Assembly: GCF_026151205.1 (NCBI RefSeq)
Contig: NC_087080.1
Location: 16,343,337-16,407,336, forward strand
DNA: 64,000 nt
Direction: 5' to 3'
Origin: Bolinopsis microptera
Taxonomy: Eukaryota; Ctenophora; Tentaculata; Lobata; Bolinopsidae
The notes beneath the pieces are model-generated. The model was not told where the DNA came from and searched no databases. It saw only the letters and a program-made list of their open reading frames with translations. The position numbers and the translations under genes are program-made. Numbering within the stretch: position 1 is the stretch's first letter; the number at the start of each line of letters is the position of its first letter. Shown here one piece after another: positions 46,840 to 58,474 of the stretch.

Positions 46840-47546
46840 TCGTACTCGACCCAAGTATTTTTGAAAAACATATATGGACGATGATTATTGCATCTGGGTA
46901 CACAATATTTATAAGTAGTTACTAGTACCACTCTTCAACAGTTCAAGACCGAAGAATTTCTTTTAAACCCAAGTAGCTCTTTATATATAACTATAAGGTT
47001 GTATTCTTTAATGTTTATTTAAACTTGAATCAAGTTGGAAGTTTGACATCCTTCATCAGTATCACAGTTGGGGCAGCATGGCTCAGTTGTGAAATAGCGG
47101 CAGCAGATTGAGGAGTAGGAGGATTAAGGATTTTTGATATCTATTTATTCATGTATTAAAAACCCAAATTTAGCTAATTTAGGCAAAACCAGTCTATAAA
47201 CTGTTCTTGACATCTCGAGTTGGCGCTTTCTCAAATCTTGATATCTTTTTTAATTTGAATTGTATTTGTACTTATTGCGGAGTTAGAAAGGAATCATTTG
47301 GTTGATTTTTAGAACTCGTGTCTGTAAATTGGCAATGCATGTAATTTGAAGCCCATTTTGGAGCCAAAAAGGTGGCAATTATCATATTATATGGAAAACA
47401 AGAGGAAGACAGTTTATTAAAATCTGCAAATCTAATAACTTAAAAATATAACAGGTTAATGTATAAACAAAATACATTAAAATATTAACCGCAATTACAG
47501 AAAAACGTTCAGATTAACCCGGTTCAAACAAAGACAAAATTAACGT
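46840..47546. other. 3' flank of the coiled-coil gene, copy 1
   Basis: AT-rich, no ORF. The sequence recurs with small changes at about 57460-58124, downstream of the second block. Confidence 0.6.
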
Positions 47547-47670
47547 GCACACTGCACAGTGCACAGTGCACAGTGCACAGTGCACAGTGCACAGTGCACA
47601 GTGCACAGTGCACAGCAGGTGCTGAATCAGCACCCACTGTGCACTGCTGATCGCACTTTAAAGTGCACCC
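47547..47670. repeat. GTGCACA array with adjoining palindromes, copy 1
   Basis: About ten 7-bp units (GCACAGT) followed by GGTGCTGAATCAGCACC and GCACTTTAAAGTGC, both self-complementary. The second copy at 58126-58250 has mixed GCACAGT/GCACACT units, so the arrays have diverged. Confidence 0.9.
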
Positions 47671-48169
47671 TTGGCTGGCGTACATTTAAAAACGGTTAAA
47701 ATGATTCACTCAAGAACGTTTTAGTCACACGTTAAAAATGGTACAAAAGAGCTTCTAAAAGAGAAGTGAGGTATATTATAGCGGGGAGACACCTCCTCCC
47801 TATATAGTATATAGCGGGGAGACACCCCCTCTCTATAGCTATTATTAAATAGTAAGTCAGGATATACAACTAGTAGTTACTATGGTAACATGCCATGTGG
47901 GTAATGTTTACCTACTGTTTGAAACATTGGGCAGCGAAATAATGTAGTTCGAGTAATAGGAAATCACAGTTTATAATTTCAGCTGTAATACTAATAATCA
48001 GCTGTAATACTAATAATTAGTTTACTAATATTAGGAATCTCTCTGACTGCTATCTACTTACCTTCAAGCTGCGAAGTGGGAAATCATAAAACAATCAAAT
48101 GCTTCAAGACAGCACAGGATAATTGTATTGTCTCTGGTTTCCTGTTCCGAATATCTTCATAACTATTTA
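47671..48169. other. Non-coding stretch between the palindromes and the VNTR, copy 1
   Basis: Contains a 21-bp duplication (TATAGCGGGGAGACACC). The related stretch in the second block is interrupted by the 788-bp element at 58475-59262. Confidence 0.5.
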
Positions 48170-49015
48170 GGTGGTAACACCAAGGTGTTGCAGGTGGTAA
48201 CACCTATGTGTTGCAGGTGGTAACACCTAGGTGTTGCAGCTGGTAACACCAAGGTGTTGCAGGTGATAACACCCAGGTGTTGCAGGTGGTAACACCAAGG
48301 TGTTGCAGGTGGTAACACCAAGGTGTTTCAGCTGGTAACACCAAGATGTTGCAGGTGGTAACACCAGGGTGTTGCAGGTGGTAACACCAAGGTGTTTCAG
48401 CTGGTAACACCAGGGTGTTGCAGGTGGTAACACCAAGGTGTTTCAGCTGGTAACACCAAGGTGTTGCAGGTGGTAACACCAAGATGTTGCAGGTGGTAAC
48501 ACCAGGGTGTTGCAGGTGGTAACACCAAGGTGTTGCAGGTGGTAACACCAAGGTGTTGCAGGTGGTAACACCAAGGTGTTTCAGCTGGTAACACCAAGGT
48601 GTTGCAGGTGGTAACACCAGGGTGTTGCAGGTGGTAACACCAAGGTGTTTCAGCTGGTAACACCAAGGTGTTGCAGGTGGTAACACCAGGGTGTTGCAGG
48701 TGGTAACACCAAGGTGTTTCAGCTGGTAACACCAAGGTGTTGCAGGTGGTAATACCAGGGTGTTGCAGGTGGTAACACCAAGGTGTTTCAGCTGGTAACA
48801 CCAAGGTGTTGCAGGTGGTAACACCAGGGTGTTGCAGGTGGTAACACCAAGGTGTTTCAGCTGGTAACACCAAGGTGTTGCAGGTGGTAACACCTAGGTG
48901 TTGCAGGTGGTAACACCTAGGTGTTGCAGGTGGTAACACCTACGTGTTGCAGGTGGTAACACCTAGGTGTTGCAGGTGGTAACACCAGGGTGTTGCAGGT
49001 GGTAACACCAAGGTG
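48170..49015. repeat. 23-bp VNTR, copy 1
   Basis: About 36 units of GTGTTGCAGGTGGTAACACCAAG. The variant TTTCAGCTGG recurs mostly every 69 bp (for example 48578, 48647, 48716, 48785, 48854), so the array has a three-unit higher-order repeat. It lies immediately 3' of the TRIR stop codon on the minus strand. Each unit is partly self-complementary (GGTGTT...AACACC). Confidence 0.95.
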
Positions 49016-49026
49016 GTAAATAGTGA

Positions 49027-50839
49027 TCACTTGCAGAGGGGTCTGCTGAACCTGTCATCATCAGCACAGCTGTTCGTCTTGTACGCTTCCACCTCCCTCA
49101 TGTACGCCTCCCACGCGCTGTTACTAGCTGCCTCCGGCTTCTTCTGTGCCTGGGCGGGGCTCTCCCGTTAATTACTTAATTGGTCGTTAATTGCTTAATT
49201 GGGCTACGTTATCCGATTTAGGCCAAAAGACTTTTGTTTTTTTTTCAGCATGCGGTTTAAGTCGAACCGAACTGTTCTCATACCCACACCAGATAGAGGC
49301 CGACAAATCGCCAAAACCCGGAACTAGATTTTTAGTGGTCCGGGACACAACATCACCTTGTATTATATGTTGTTGTGTAATCTGGTGTGTCCCTTGGCAT
49401 TAGTTGTCCGGTAGATTAGTGTTAACATGCACATGATCAGGTCACCATGGTTACCATGGTGCAGGACATGCGAGTAATCGTTTTATTTATTGATAGTGCA
49501 GTTAGTAAAATACCAATAACAATACCAGTAACTTTAGAATATCATCCCCAGGAAAGGTAAAGGTAGGAAACAACAAGGAGCTATGTTAATCAGAGTATTG
49601 TATGATAATTACAGCTGATAACCTCTCGGTGCTAAAAATACCTTTTTAACGCCCGTAACCAGTGGCTTGGCCTTCTTCTGAGGAATTTTCCGGAATAGTA
49701 AGGACTTCTTCACCGTCTGAAATGTTGCTTTCATGTTAGTTACCCAGTAGTACTAGTCAGTTTTCAGCCAAATAAGTGTACAAATGTGGGGAGATGTAGA
49801 ATGTACATTGTAGATCAATGTTGTAACTCAGACTAAGTGAGTACTCCTACTATCTTACTATATATATATATTCCTGCTAGTAATTTCTAAACCATGTTGA
49901 GGGACGTGTTTAATATTGTGGGCAACATGAGTCAAATCTTTAAAATAATGGCTTAACCTTGTTCAGATCTTGGTGTTAACTATGAAACGTTTCAATATTA
50001 ATAACAATAATACTAGTATACATTTTAAGATATTGCACCTTTTGTTCGGACGTTTGCTGTGTAGCCTCCTCTTCTTTCTTCTTCTCGTCCATTTTTCTCT
50101 TGAACATCTCCATGAAGGAGCCATCATTCTGGAAATTGTTGGCTAATCCGCTAGCTTCACTGGGGTTATCTCTCCCAGCACGGTGCTCTGAGAAACTCTG
50201 GGGTTGGTCCCTGAAGTTAGTGTCTGGTCGGGTCGTGTCCCCAGCCGACGTGTTCCGGGTGTTAGAAGAGTTCTCTTGACCTTCAGAAAAGGCTGGATGG
50301 TTCCTGTTGTAGAACTCTGAATTGTCGCTCCTCTGTGAGGGTGAGCGTGATCTAGACGGGCCATGATAGTTGTCAGAAGACCGGCCATGATAGTCTCTCC
50401 TGTCTGGAGATCGGGATCTTCTAGGGGATCTTCTAGGGGATCCTCTAGGTGATCTTCTAGGTGATCTTCTAGGTGATCTTCTAGGTGATCTTCTAGGGGA
50501 CCTCCTAGGGTTATAGTGGGGTGATCCATTCCGTCGAGGAGGTGAGCGGGACTTGTTATTGGTGCTGCTATAACCCAGCGTTGGGGAGTCATGCCTTTGG
50601 TTTTTGTAATTTTGAGAATGCGATCTTTGGTTTCTGTATTCTTGAGAATCTGATCTTTGGTTTTTGTATTCTTGAGAATGTGACCTCCTGTAGGTTTTGG
50701 AGTCTGGTCTCCGTGACGGGGACCTGTGAGATGTTGACCGATCCCAGTGGTCACTGTGAGGTGATCTCGGTGACCTGGATCCTCGTGGTGATCGGCGGTT
50801 ACGGTTGTGCGGCGGTGATCGGGAGTCTCTACCGACCAT
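49027..50839 (-). CDS. TRIR: TRIR (C19orf43)-type RNase with RS-rich N-terminus, copy 1
   Basis: Exons on the minus strand: 50839-50039 (267 codons), 49716-49642 (25 codons) and 49149-49027 (40 codons plus stop), all phase 0 with AG/GT. Residues 238-250 read NDGSFMEMFKRKM. Exon 2 is basic (LLFRKIPQKKAKPLVTGVKK). Exon 3 has AWEAYMREVEAYKTNSCADD and ends RPLCK. This matches the layout of human TRIR: NDGSFLELFKRKM, then a basic region, then AWAKYMAEV...CGDDD...RPLVK. TRIR is described as a telomerase-RNA-interacting exoribonuclease. Residues 1-230 instead form an RS domain (repeated RRSP, SPRRSRSPDRRD), absent from the human protein as I know it. ATG at 50839 is chosen because the frame upstream lacks another ATG and has a CCCCAG acceptor-like site. 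Confidence 0.85.
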
Positions 50840-51060
50840 TATAGCTGGGGAACTCAAGGGTTAGGAAAGAAAATAACAGTGTTGTAGTGGTCTGCTCAAA
50901 AACTTCCCAGGATTCGATTTCCAGTGGGAACCGAATTATGGTGTGAATGATAGTGGCTCTCATTAGAGCTGCAGATTTGGGGTTGTGTCCGAAATAAAAT
51001 TCTGCTGAATTGGAAATGGGATACCCGTCTGCGGTGGATAGAATTGCTATGATTAAATCA

Positions 51061-51082
51061 ATACCCCCCCCCCCCCCCCCTT
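51061..51082. repeat. Poly-C tract, copy 1
   Basis: A run of about 17 Cs 220 bp upstream of the TRIR ATG on its coding strand (G-run there). The duplicate is at 63480-63498. Confidence 0.85.
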
Positions 51083-51099
51083 ATCAGCAATATATATGC

Positions 51100-52440
51100 T
51101 TGGAGAATGGATACTGGATAGGCCATATATAATCTAGATTTATAGAATTTAAAAGCCATATAATCTAGATCTAGAGAATGAAAAGGCCATACTATCTAGA
51201 TCTAGAGAATAAATAGGCCATATAACCTAGATGTAGAGAATAAATAGGCCATACAATCTAGATAAAGAGAATAAATAGGACATACAACCTAGATAAAGAG
51301 AATAAATAGGCCATACAACCTAGATTTAGATAATGAATAGGCCATACAACCTAGATTTAGAGAATGAATAGGCCATATAACCTAGATGTAGAGAATAAAT
51401 AGGCCATACAACCTAGATAAAGAGAATAAATAGGCCATACAACCTAGATAAAGAGAATAAATAGGCCATACAACCTAGATTTAGATAATGAATAGGCCAT
51501 ACAACCTAGATTTAGAGAATGAATAGGCCATATAACTTAGATTTAGAGAATGAAAAAGCCATACAATCTAGATCTAGAGAATAAATAGGCCATACAGCCT
51601 AGATGTAGAGAATAAATAGGCCATACAACCTAGATAAAGAGAATAAATAGGCCATACAACCTAGATGTAGAGAATAAATAGGCCATACAACCTAGATAAA
51701 GAGAATAAATAGGCCATACAACCTAGATGTAGAGAATAAATAGGCCATATAACCTAGATTTAGATAATGAAAAAGCCATACGATCTAGATCTAGAGAATA
51801 AATAGGCCATATAACCTAGATTTAGAGAATAAATAGGCCATACAATCTAGATCTAGAGAATAAATAGGCCATACAACCTAGATATAGAGAATAAATAGGC
51901 CATACAGCCTAGATGTAGAGAATAAATAGGCCATACAACCTAGATAAAGAGAATAAATAGGCCATACAACCTAGATAAAGAGAATAAATAGGCCATACAA
52001 CCTAGATAAAGAGAATAAATAGGCCATATAACCTAGATATAGAGAATAAATAGGCCATATAACCTAGATTTAGAAAATGAAAAAGCCATATAACCTAGAT
52101 CTAGAGAATAAATAGGCCATACAATCTAGATAAAGAGAATAAATAGGCCATACAATCTAGATAAAGAGAATAAATAGGCCATAAAACCTAGATAAAGAGA
52201 ATAAATAGGCCATATAACCTAGATATAGAGAATAAATAGGCCATATAACCTAGATTTAGAAAATGAAAAAGCCATATAACCTAGATCTAGAGAATAAATA
52301 GGCCATACAATCTAGATAAAGAGAATAAATAGGCCATACAATCTAGATAAAGAGAATAAATAGGCCATACAACCTAGATGTAGAGAATAAATAGGCCATA
52401 TAACCTAGATATAGAGAATAAATAGGCCATACAACCTAGA
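51100..52440. repeat. 31-bp satellite upstream of TRIR, copy 1
   Basis: About 43 units of AGGCCATACAACCTAGATGTAGAGAATAAAT with variants at the TGT/AAA/TTT/CTA position. AATCTAGATCTAGAGAAT variants contain TCTAGA palindromes. It recurs at 63530 and runs off the end of the window. It marks the downstream edge of the duplicated block. Confidence 0.95.
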
Positions 52441-52796
52441 TGTACTACTACTAGATGTAGGCTTATATGTTATATAACCTAGATGTAGGCTTATATTTTA
52501 TAGACTAAATCATCTATTTAAGTGCACGGATAGCGAACAAAGCAAGGAACCGGGGAATCACTCACTAGCTATTATTAGCTCTCACACTGACACACGGTAA
52601 ATGCTGCTGACAAATCAAACTACAAGGTAAGGTATATGAGTTGCTACGGGCAACAAAAAGCTGAAATTCAATATCAATGCGAGTAACTAACGTGACGGCC
52701 TATGTAACTGGAGAACAGCAAGATCCTAACTTAATTATTACACATAGCCGGAGTAGCTCCATCATGTAATGCGACCAGATCCTGTAATTCTATTGG
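52441..52796. other. Junction sequence between the two duplicated blocks
   Basis: Unique sequence between the 31-bp satellite of block 1 and the 25-bp minisatellite of block 2. I see no counterpart upstream of block 1 and no convincing exon. Confidence 0.5.
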
Positions 52797-53270
52797 CTCT
52801 TAGGTGATTAAGTTACTTCCACTCCCAGGTGATTATGTTACCTCCACTCCCAGGTGATTAAGTTACCCCCACTCCCAGGTGATTAAGTTACCTCCACTCC
52901 CAGGTGATTAAGTTACCTCCACTCCCAGGTGATTAAGTTACCCCCAGTCCCAGGTGATTAAGTTACCTCCACTCCCAGGTGATTAAGTTACCTCCACTCC
53001 CAGGTGATTAAGTTACCTCCACTCCCAGGTGATTCAGTTACCTCCACTCCCAGGTGATTAAGTTACCCCCACCCCCAGGTGATTAAGTTACCTCCACTCC
53101 CAGGTGATTAAGTTACCCCCACTCCCAGGTGATTAAGTTACCCCCACTCCCAGGTGATTAAGTTACCCCCACTCTCAGGTGATTAAGTTACCCCCACTCC
53201 CAGGTGATTAAGTTACCCCCACTCTCAGGTGATTAAGTTACCCCCACTCCCAGGTGATAAAGTTACCGCC
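52797..53270. repeat. 25-bp minisatellite, copy 2
   Basis: About 19 units of the same 25-bp repeat as 41897-43230, again ending 20 bp before the acceptor of the duplicated exon. The duplication breakpoint lies in or at the left edge of this array. Confidence 0.95.
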
Positions 53271-53289
53271 TGGATGCTCACATTTAAAG

Positions 53290-56200
53290 GTTTCCAGACC
53301 GTTTCTCAATGATCCACCAGCTGATTGTTTGAGAGAAGCTCTCGCGGAGGTTTGTGCGGTAAGGAACATATTTTATACCTTATTATTACCTACCTAATAG
53401 TAGTAGTAGTATTCTTAGAAGCTATGAAGATTAATATAATAATGCCGATAGGAATGTAGGGGGGGGGGGGGGGCCGGGGGGGGGGAGCTCATGGAATGTA
53501 AACACCATGCTTTAATTAGTAGGAACGAAGTTTCGTGGTTAATCGTAAGAAAATCTATGAGAAGACGAATTAAACAGTCGAGTTGATAAAATAAAAACAG
53601 TTTACAATTCTGGGCTCTCAGTGCCTGGGTATAACAGATGTTGTGGTGGGAGATGTAATATAGACTGGTTCAGGAAGAGAACAGTCCGGGAAGTAACACC
53701 AGACTAGACCACGCAGAAGAATCAGGAGAACAGAGGTCGTCACGTGGTGTGTCACGTGGTGTTAGTAACATGTCACGTGATACTGTCAGCACACGTGACC
53801 TCAACAAGAAGTTAGCCAAGATGTGGAGAAACTGCTCCAGAACCTACTTCCACAGGTAGGAGCTTGATTGAAAGCCCCTCGTGAGGGGATTATCTCTAAT
53901 GGACTAATTTATTATCTACATCATAATCAGTTAAAAATAAAACCCCCAATGGGCACTCCTGAAAACATAACTACTAGAAAATATATCAAAACTAAATAGA
54001 AAAGTGAGGTCAAATGAAATAAATCGTAACAAACTGCAAATAATGGAATATACATTTTGAATTCGTTATTTTAATGGCACACCGCAAATTTTTTTTTAAA
54101 TCTTTAATTTTGATTCAAGAATTCTACAAGTCTAGCGTGCATAACTTTTTCGTAAATTTTGGAAAATGCTGCCAGTAATGAGATTGGACGATAATTAGAG
54201 ACTGCTGATTTTGAGCCGTTTTGAATTGTGTATAACAACTCTAGCAACTTTAAGTGCCTGAAGCTGCTACAGAGAAACGCTATGAATAATTCCGTCTACT
54301 CTATTACCCTATAATTCTAGATAAATAATTAATTTAATTAATTGTCAGATCACGTGAGTTATCAGAGGAGCACGTGATAACCTGTATCGAGCACTTCTTC
54401 CTCTACCTCAGGTACATTACCAAATAAGGAAATAAGGAGAGTTCCGTATCACGATGATCTTTTAATAAAATCCTATCAAGGTTTTGTTTTCCTATAGTTA
54501 AAATGATAAAATTCCTCTATTCAATATGTTTTATAACTTGATATTTCAGTAATATTGGAAAGGAGGACCTGTATAAAAGTATGGTGGACCATTTAGCGGA
54601 TTTCCTTCTAGGACAATACCAGTTAGAAGAACTAATGGCTATCGTACGGGTACGTTACCATGGTTACCATAGTAACTATAGTTACTATAGTTACTATCGT
54701 ACGGGTACGTTACCATGGTTACCATAGTAACCATAGTTACTATAGTTACTATCGTACGGGTACGTTACCATGGTTACCATGGTTACCATAGTTACTATAG
54801 TTACTATCGTACGGGTACGTTACCATGGTTACCATAGTAACCATAGTTACTATAGTTACTATCGTACGGGTACGTTGCCATGGTTACCATAGTAACCATA
54901 GTTACTGTAGTTACTATAGTACGGGTGCGCTCCTCCTCGCGTGTATGTCGTATGCATCGATTTTATTTCGTTTATCAAATTTAACGTTCAACTCAGCTTA
55001 ACGAGTCAGGCTTTTGAGCGTTTTTTTTTTCTTCAGCAGGCTATCAGTAAATTCATAGCCAGGCTATGAATTTACAGAATTGTTGTTAACAGAATTGTTG
55101 TTAACTAATGCTACTGTTTTGCATTTGATAGATGTGATAACTAGTACTGCAGGTAGTTACTATAGTAACTATAGTAACTATAGTAACCATGGTAACTAGG
55201 TGTAACTAGGTGTAACTGTTGTACTGCAGGTAGGTACTAGGTGTAACTATAGTAACTATGGTAACCATGGTAACTAGGTGTAACTGTTGTACTGCAGGTA
55301 GACCTGCTGAGTGCTATAGCTAAATACGCCCCTGACAACCCTTTTATCGCTATATTTGGCTGCATTCTCTCCGGATCACTCGACCCTATCATGTTCAGGT
55401 ACGACGGGGGAAGGGGGGGGGGGGGGGGGGGGGGGGTTGGGGAGTACACATCATCACGAGCATTAATCTATAGGTTTTCATCTCCACTAAGAGGTAATAC
55501 AATTACAAGAGGATGTGCTAAAAATGTAACATTTAGTCCCGATCAAATTGCAACTGCTTTCTCGTCGTCATGGAAACATGAAAAGAGTGACCCACCTCCA
55601 ACTTGACACACGCTGCAACCCCTTTTGATCGCACGCCGGCCGGCGTGCACGCTTCGCGTGCACGAGAGGTATACAACGTGTACCAATCCCCATCTCCAAA
55701 ATCCCTCTTTTCCCCTCTTTTTCTCTATTTATAACCACCCTTTTATTACTTGTTTTGCCTCGAAAAAAAAATAGAAAAATTCGGGAAAATTCACTAAAAT
55801 GGATACCGAAGATTATCCAGTATTTAAAATTCTTGCTCTCCGCATGTTGTACTATAGTTACTATAGTTACTATACAGTATAGTAACTATAGTTACTATAG
55901 TTACTATATAGTTACTATAGCAACTGTCTCAGGTACATCTACCTGCTGAACGACGTCCTCCTCTCACTAGACCTGGTGTGTACACTAGATCTCCGCCCCC
56001 TCATGATGGTGCTCTACCCCCACCTTACAGACGAGGATATAGACCCTCACGTCCTGAGTTTCAGCTCCCACTCCAACAATAGGATATCCCCCTCCCTTGT
56101 CTCCAACTATCTCATGCACTGCATAGTCCGGGACAGAGAGCCGCGCGTCTGTGAGACTGTGATAAAGCTGAAACAGAACTGTGGGGCTAGCCCCAGCAGG

Positions 56201-56791
56201 ATGTCCTACCCTGAGTTTAACTGTGCTATGGAGAGTGTGTACCCGCTAGCTACTAACAAGAGCAAGGAACACTATTTCGCCTGCAGTTTGAGTAACAACA
56301 ACAGTAAAATGTTTGTTGAGACGAGTTTGCTGGGGCAGGTGGTGGCGTTTATACAGCTGCAGGAGGCTTATCCTAAGATAATATCAGAGATAAACGATAA
56401 AATACATCACTACAGGTAACAATTGTAATATTTCTGTATTACTATTGTAGTATTACAACTCAATTATTGAGTAACTTCAACCTGTCTACTTTCTCTACAG
56501 AATTTGCTGATCACGTGGTTTGAGAGAGGGCTCTGATATATCACGTGATGCCCATATAAGGTAATATATCACCGCAGGACGAAGATACCAGCTGAAATGA
56601 TAGAAGCAGGACTGCGACAGAAACAGGGCCTCGATTTCGTGAGCATTCCATCCAACGAACAGGCCAAGAAGCAGCTCATTGCTATCAACAAAGCAGCCAA
56701 GAGTTTAGAACTTCTGCATAACAACCCCTGCTGGAGAGAGGATATAGATATTGCTCCTCAATATTTAGACCTTACTCGCCCTCTATCGTAA
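53290..56791 (+). CDS. Coiled-coil gene 3' block, duplicate copy (7 exons)
   Basis: Exons: 53290-53358, 53674-53855, 54349-54411, 54550-54649, 55298-55398, 55933-56415, 56578-56791, each with the same length and phase as its counterpart in copy 1. Together they give 403 codons plus stop with no frame break. Differences I see are few and mostly mild: NVPPAD to NDPPAD, SQGS to SPGS, LDQAEE to LDHAEE, NDILL to NDVLL, KQSLDFVCIPS to KQGLDFVSIPS, PLL to PLS, plus several silent changes. The first nine exons are not duplicated and I found no new promoter or start, so this is a 5'-truncated gene, or an alternative 3' cassette for the upstream gene. Confidence 0.75.
53458..53487. repeat. Poly-G tract, copy 2
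   Basis: Two G-runs split by CC, longer than the counterpart at 43420-43436. Confidence 0.85.
54650..54925. repeat. Donor-site minisatellite, copy 2
   Basis: Same organisation as 44606-44880: repeats of the junction CTATCGTACGGGTACGTTAC alternating with GTTACCATAGTAACCATAGT. A few single-base differences separate the copies. Confidence 0.9.
55146..55297. repeat. Acceptor-site minisatellite, copy 2
   Basis: TAGTACTGCAGGTAG and TTGTACTGCAGGTAG copies precede the true acceptor at 55296-55297. The internal order differs from copy 1. Confidence 0.85.
55412..55436. repeat. Poly-G tract next to a splice donor, copy 2
   Basis: A run of about 22 Gs; counterpart of 45357-45379. Confidence 0.85.
55613..55682. 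repeat. Small CG-palindrome element, copy in gene block 2
   Basis: Counterpart of 45557-45631, with a shorter right flank. Confidence 0.65.
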
Positions 56792-57450
56792 CTCCTAACC
56801 TATTTCTGAAGGGAGGATATAGATATTGCTCCTCAATATTTAGACCTTACTCGCCCTCTATCGTAACTCCTAACCTATTTCTGAAGGGAGGATATAGATA
56901 TAGCTCCTCAATATTTAGACCTTACTCGCCCTCTATTGTAACTCCTAACCTCTGAAGGGAGGATATAGATATAGCTCCTCAATATTTAGACCTTACTCGC
57001 CCTCTATTGTAACTCCTAACCTCTGAAGGGAGGATATAGATATAGCTCCTCAATATTTAGACCTTACTCGCCCTCTATTGTAACTCCTAACCTCTGAAGG
57101 GAGGATATAGATATAGCTCCTCAATATTTAGACCTTACTCGCCCTCTATTGTAACTCCTAACCTATTTCTGAAGGGAGGATATAGATATAGCTCCTCAAT
57201 ATTTAGACCTTACTCGCCCTCTATTGTAACTCCTAACCTATTTCTGAAGGGAGGATATAGATATAGCTCCTCAATATTTAGACCTTACTCGCCCTCTATT
57301 GTAACTCCTAACCTATTTCTGAAGGGAGGATATAGATATAGCTCCTCAATATTTAGACCTTACTCGCCCTCTATTGTAACTCCTAACCTATTTCTGAAGG
57401 GAGGATATAGATATAGCTCCTCAATATTTAGACCTTACTCGCCCACTATA
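56735..57450. repeat. Tandem array made from the terminal-exon tail and stop codon
   Basis: The end of the last exon (GGATATAGATATTGCTCCTC... through the stop) plus AACTCCTAACC is repeated so that ACCTTACTCGCCC occurs about ten times from 56769 to 57433. Spacings are about 70-76 bp; two unit lengths differ by presence of TATTTC. Only the first unit is translated; the rest would be 3' UTR. Block 1 has a single copy, so the expansion postdates the duplication. Confidence 0.9.
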
Positions 57451-58125
57451 ATTGTAAATCCTCACTCGTAATCGACCCAAGTTTTTTGAAAAACATATTG
57501 CATCTGGGTGCACAATATTTATAAGTAGTTACACTTACTAATTATACCACTCTTCAAGACCGAAGAATTTCTTTTAAACCCAAGTAGCTCTTTATATATA
57601 AGGTTGTATTCTTTAATGTTTATTTAAACTTGAATCAAGTTGGAAGTTTGACATACTCTATCAGTATCATAGTTGTGGCTGCGTGTTGTGAAATAGCGGC
57701 AGTAGATTGAGGAGTAGGAGGATCAAGGATTTGTTGATATCTATTTGTTCATGTATTAAAAACCCAAATTTAGGCAAAACCAGTCTAACTGTTCTTGAGT
57801 TGGCGCTTCCTCAAATCTTGATATCTTTTTTAATTTGAATTGTATTTGTACTTATTGCGGAGTTAGAAAGGAATCATTTGGTTGATATTTAGAACTCGTG
57901 ACTGTAAATTGGCAATGCATGTAATTTGAAGCCCATTTTGGAGCCAAAAAGGTGGCAATTATCATATTATATGGAAAACAAGAGGAAGACAGTTTATTAA
58001 AATCTGCAAATCTAATAACTTAAAAATATAACAGGTTAATGTATAAACAAAATACATTAAAATATTAACCGCAATTACAGAAAAACGTTCAGATTAACCC
58101 GGTTAAAACAAAGACAAAATTAACG
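57451..58125. other. 3' flank of the coiled-coil block, copy 2
   Basis: Counterpart of 46840-47546 with small indels; no gene. Confidence 0.6.
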
Positions 58126-58250
58126 TGCACACTGCACAGTGCACAGTGCACAGTGCACACTGCACAGTGCACACTGCACACTGCACAGTGCACAGCAGGT
58201 GCTGAATCAGCACCCACTGTGCACTGCTGATCGCACTTTAAAGTGCACCC
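58126..58250. repeat. GTGCACA array with palindromes, copy 2
   Basis: Counterpart of 47547-47670, with GCACACT units interspersed. Confidence 0.85.
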
Positions 58251-58474
58251 TTGTACATTTAAAAACGGTTAAAATGATTCACTCAAGAACGTTTTAGTCA
58301 CACGTTAAAAATGGTACAAAACAGCTTCTAAAAGAGAAGTTAGGTATATTATAGCGGGGAGACACCCCCTCCCTATATAGCGGGGAGACACCCCCTCCCC
58401 ATAGCTAGTATTAAATAGTAAGTCAGGATATACAACTAGTAGTTACTATGGAAACATGCCATGTGGGTAATGTT

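Noticed and set aside
49035-49173. Plus-strand reading with a hydrophobic, membrane-like peptide ending in a stop, repeated at 61226-61363, first taken as a terminal exon
   Set aside because: The minus strand reads as the phase-matched last exon of the TRIR homologue with a good acceptor and the conserved AW..YM..V..RPL.K ending. The hydrophobic plus-strand frame is its antisense shadow.
50143-50844. Other-frame ORFs over the RS exon (also at 62515-63261)
   Set aside because: Shadows of the RS-rich TRIR exon 1; the repeat codons keep alternative frames open.
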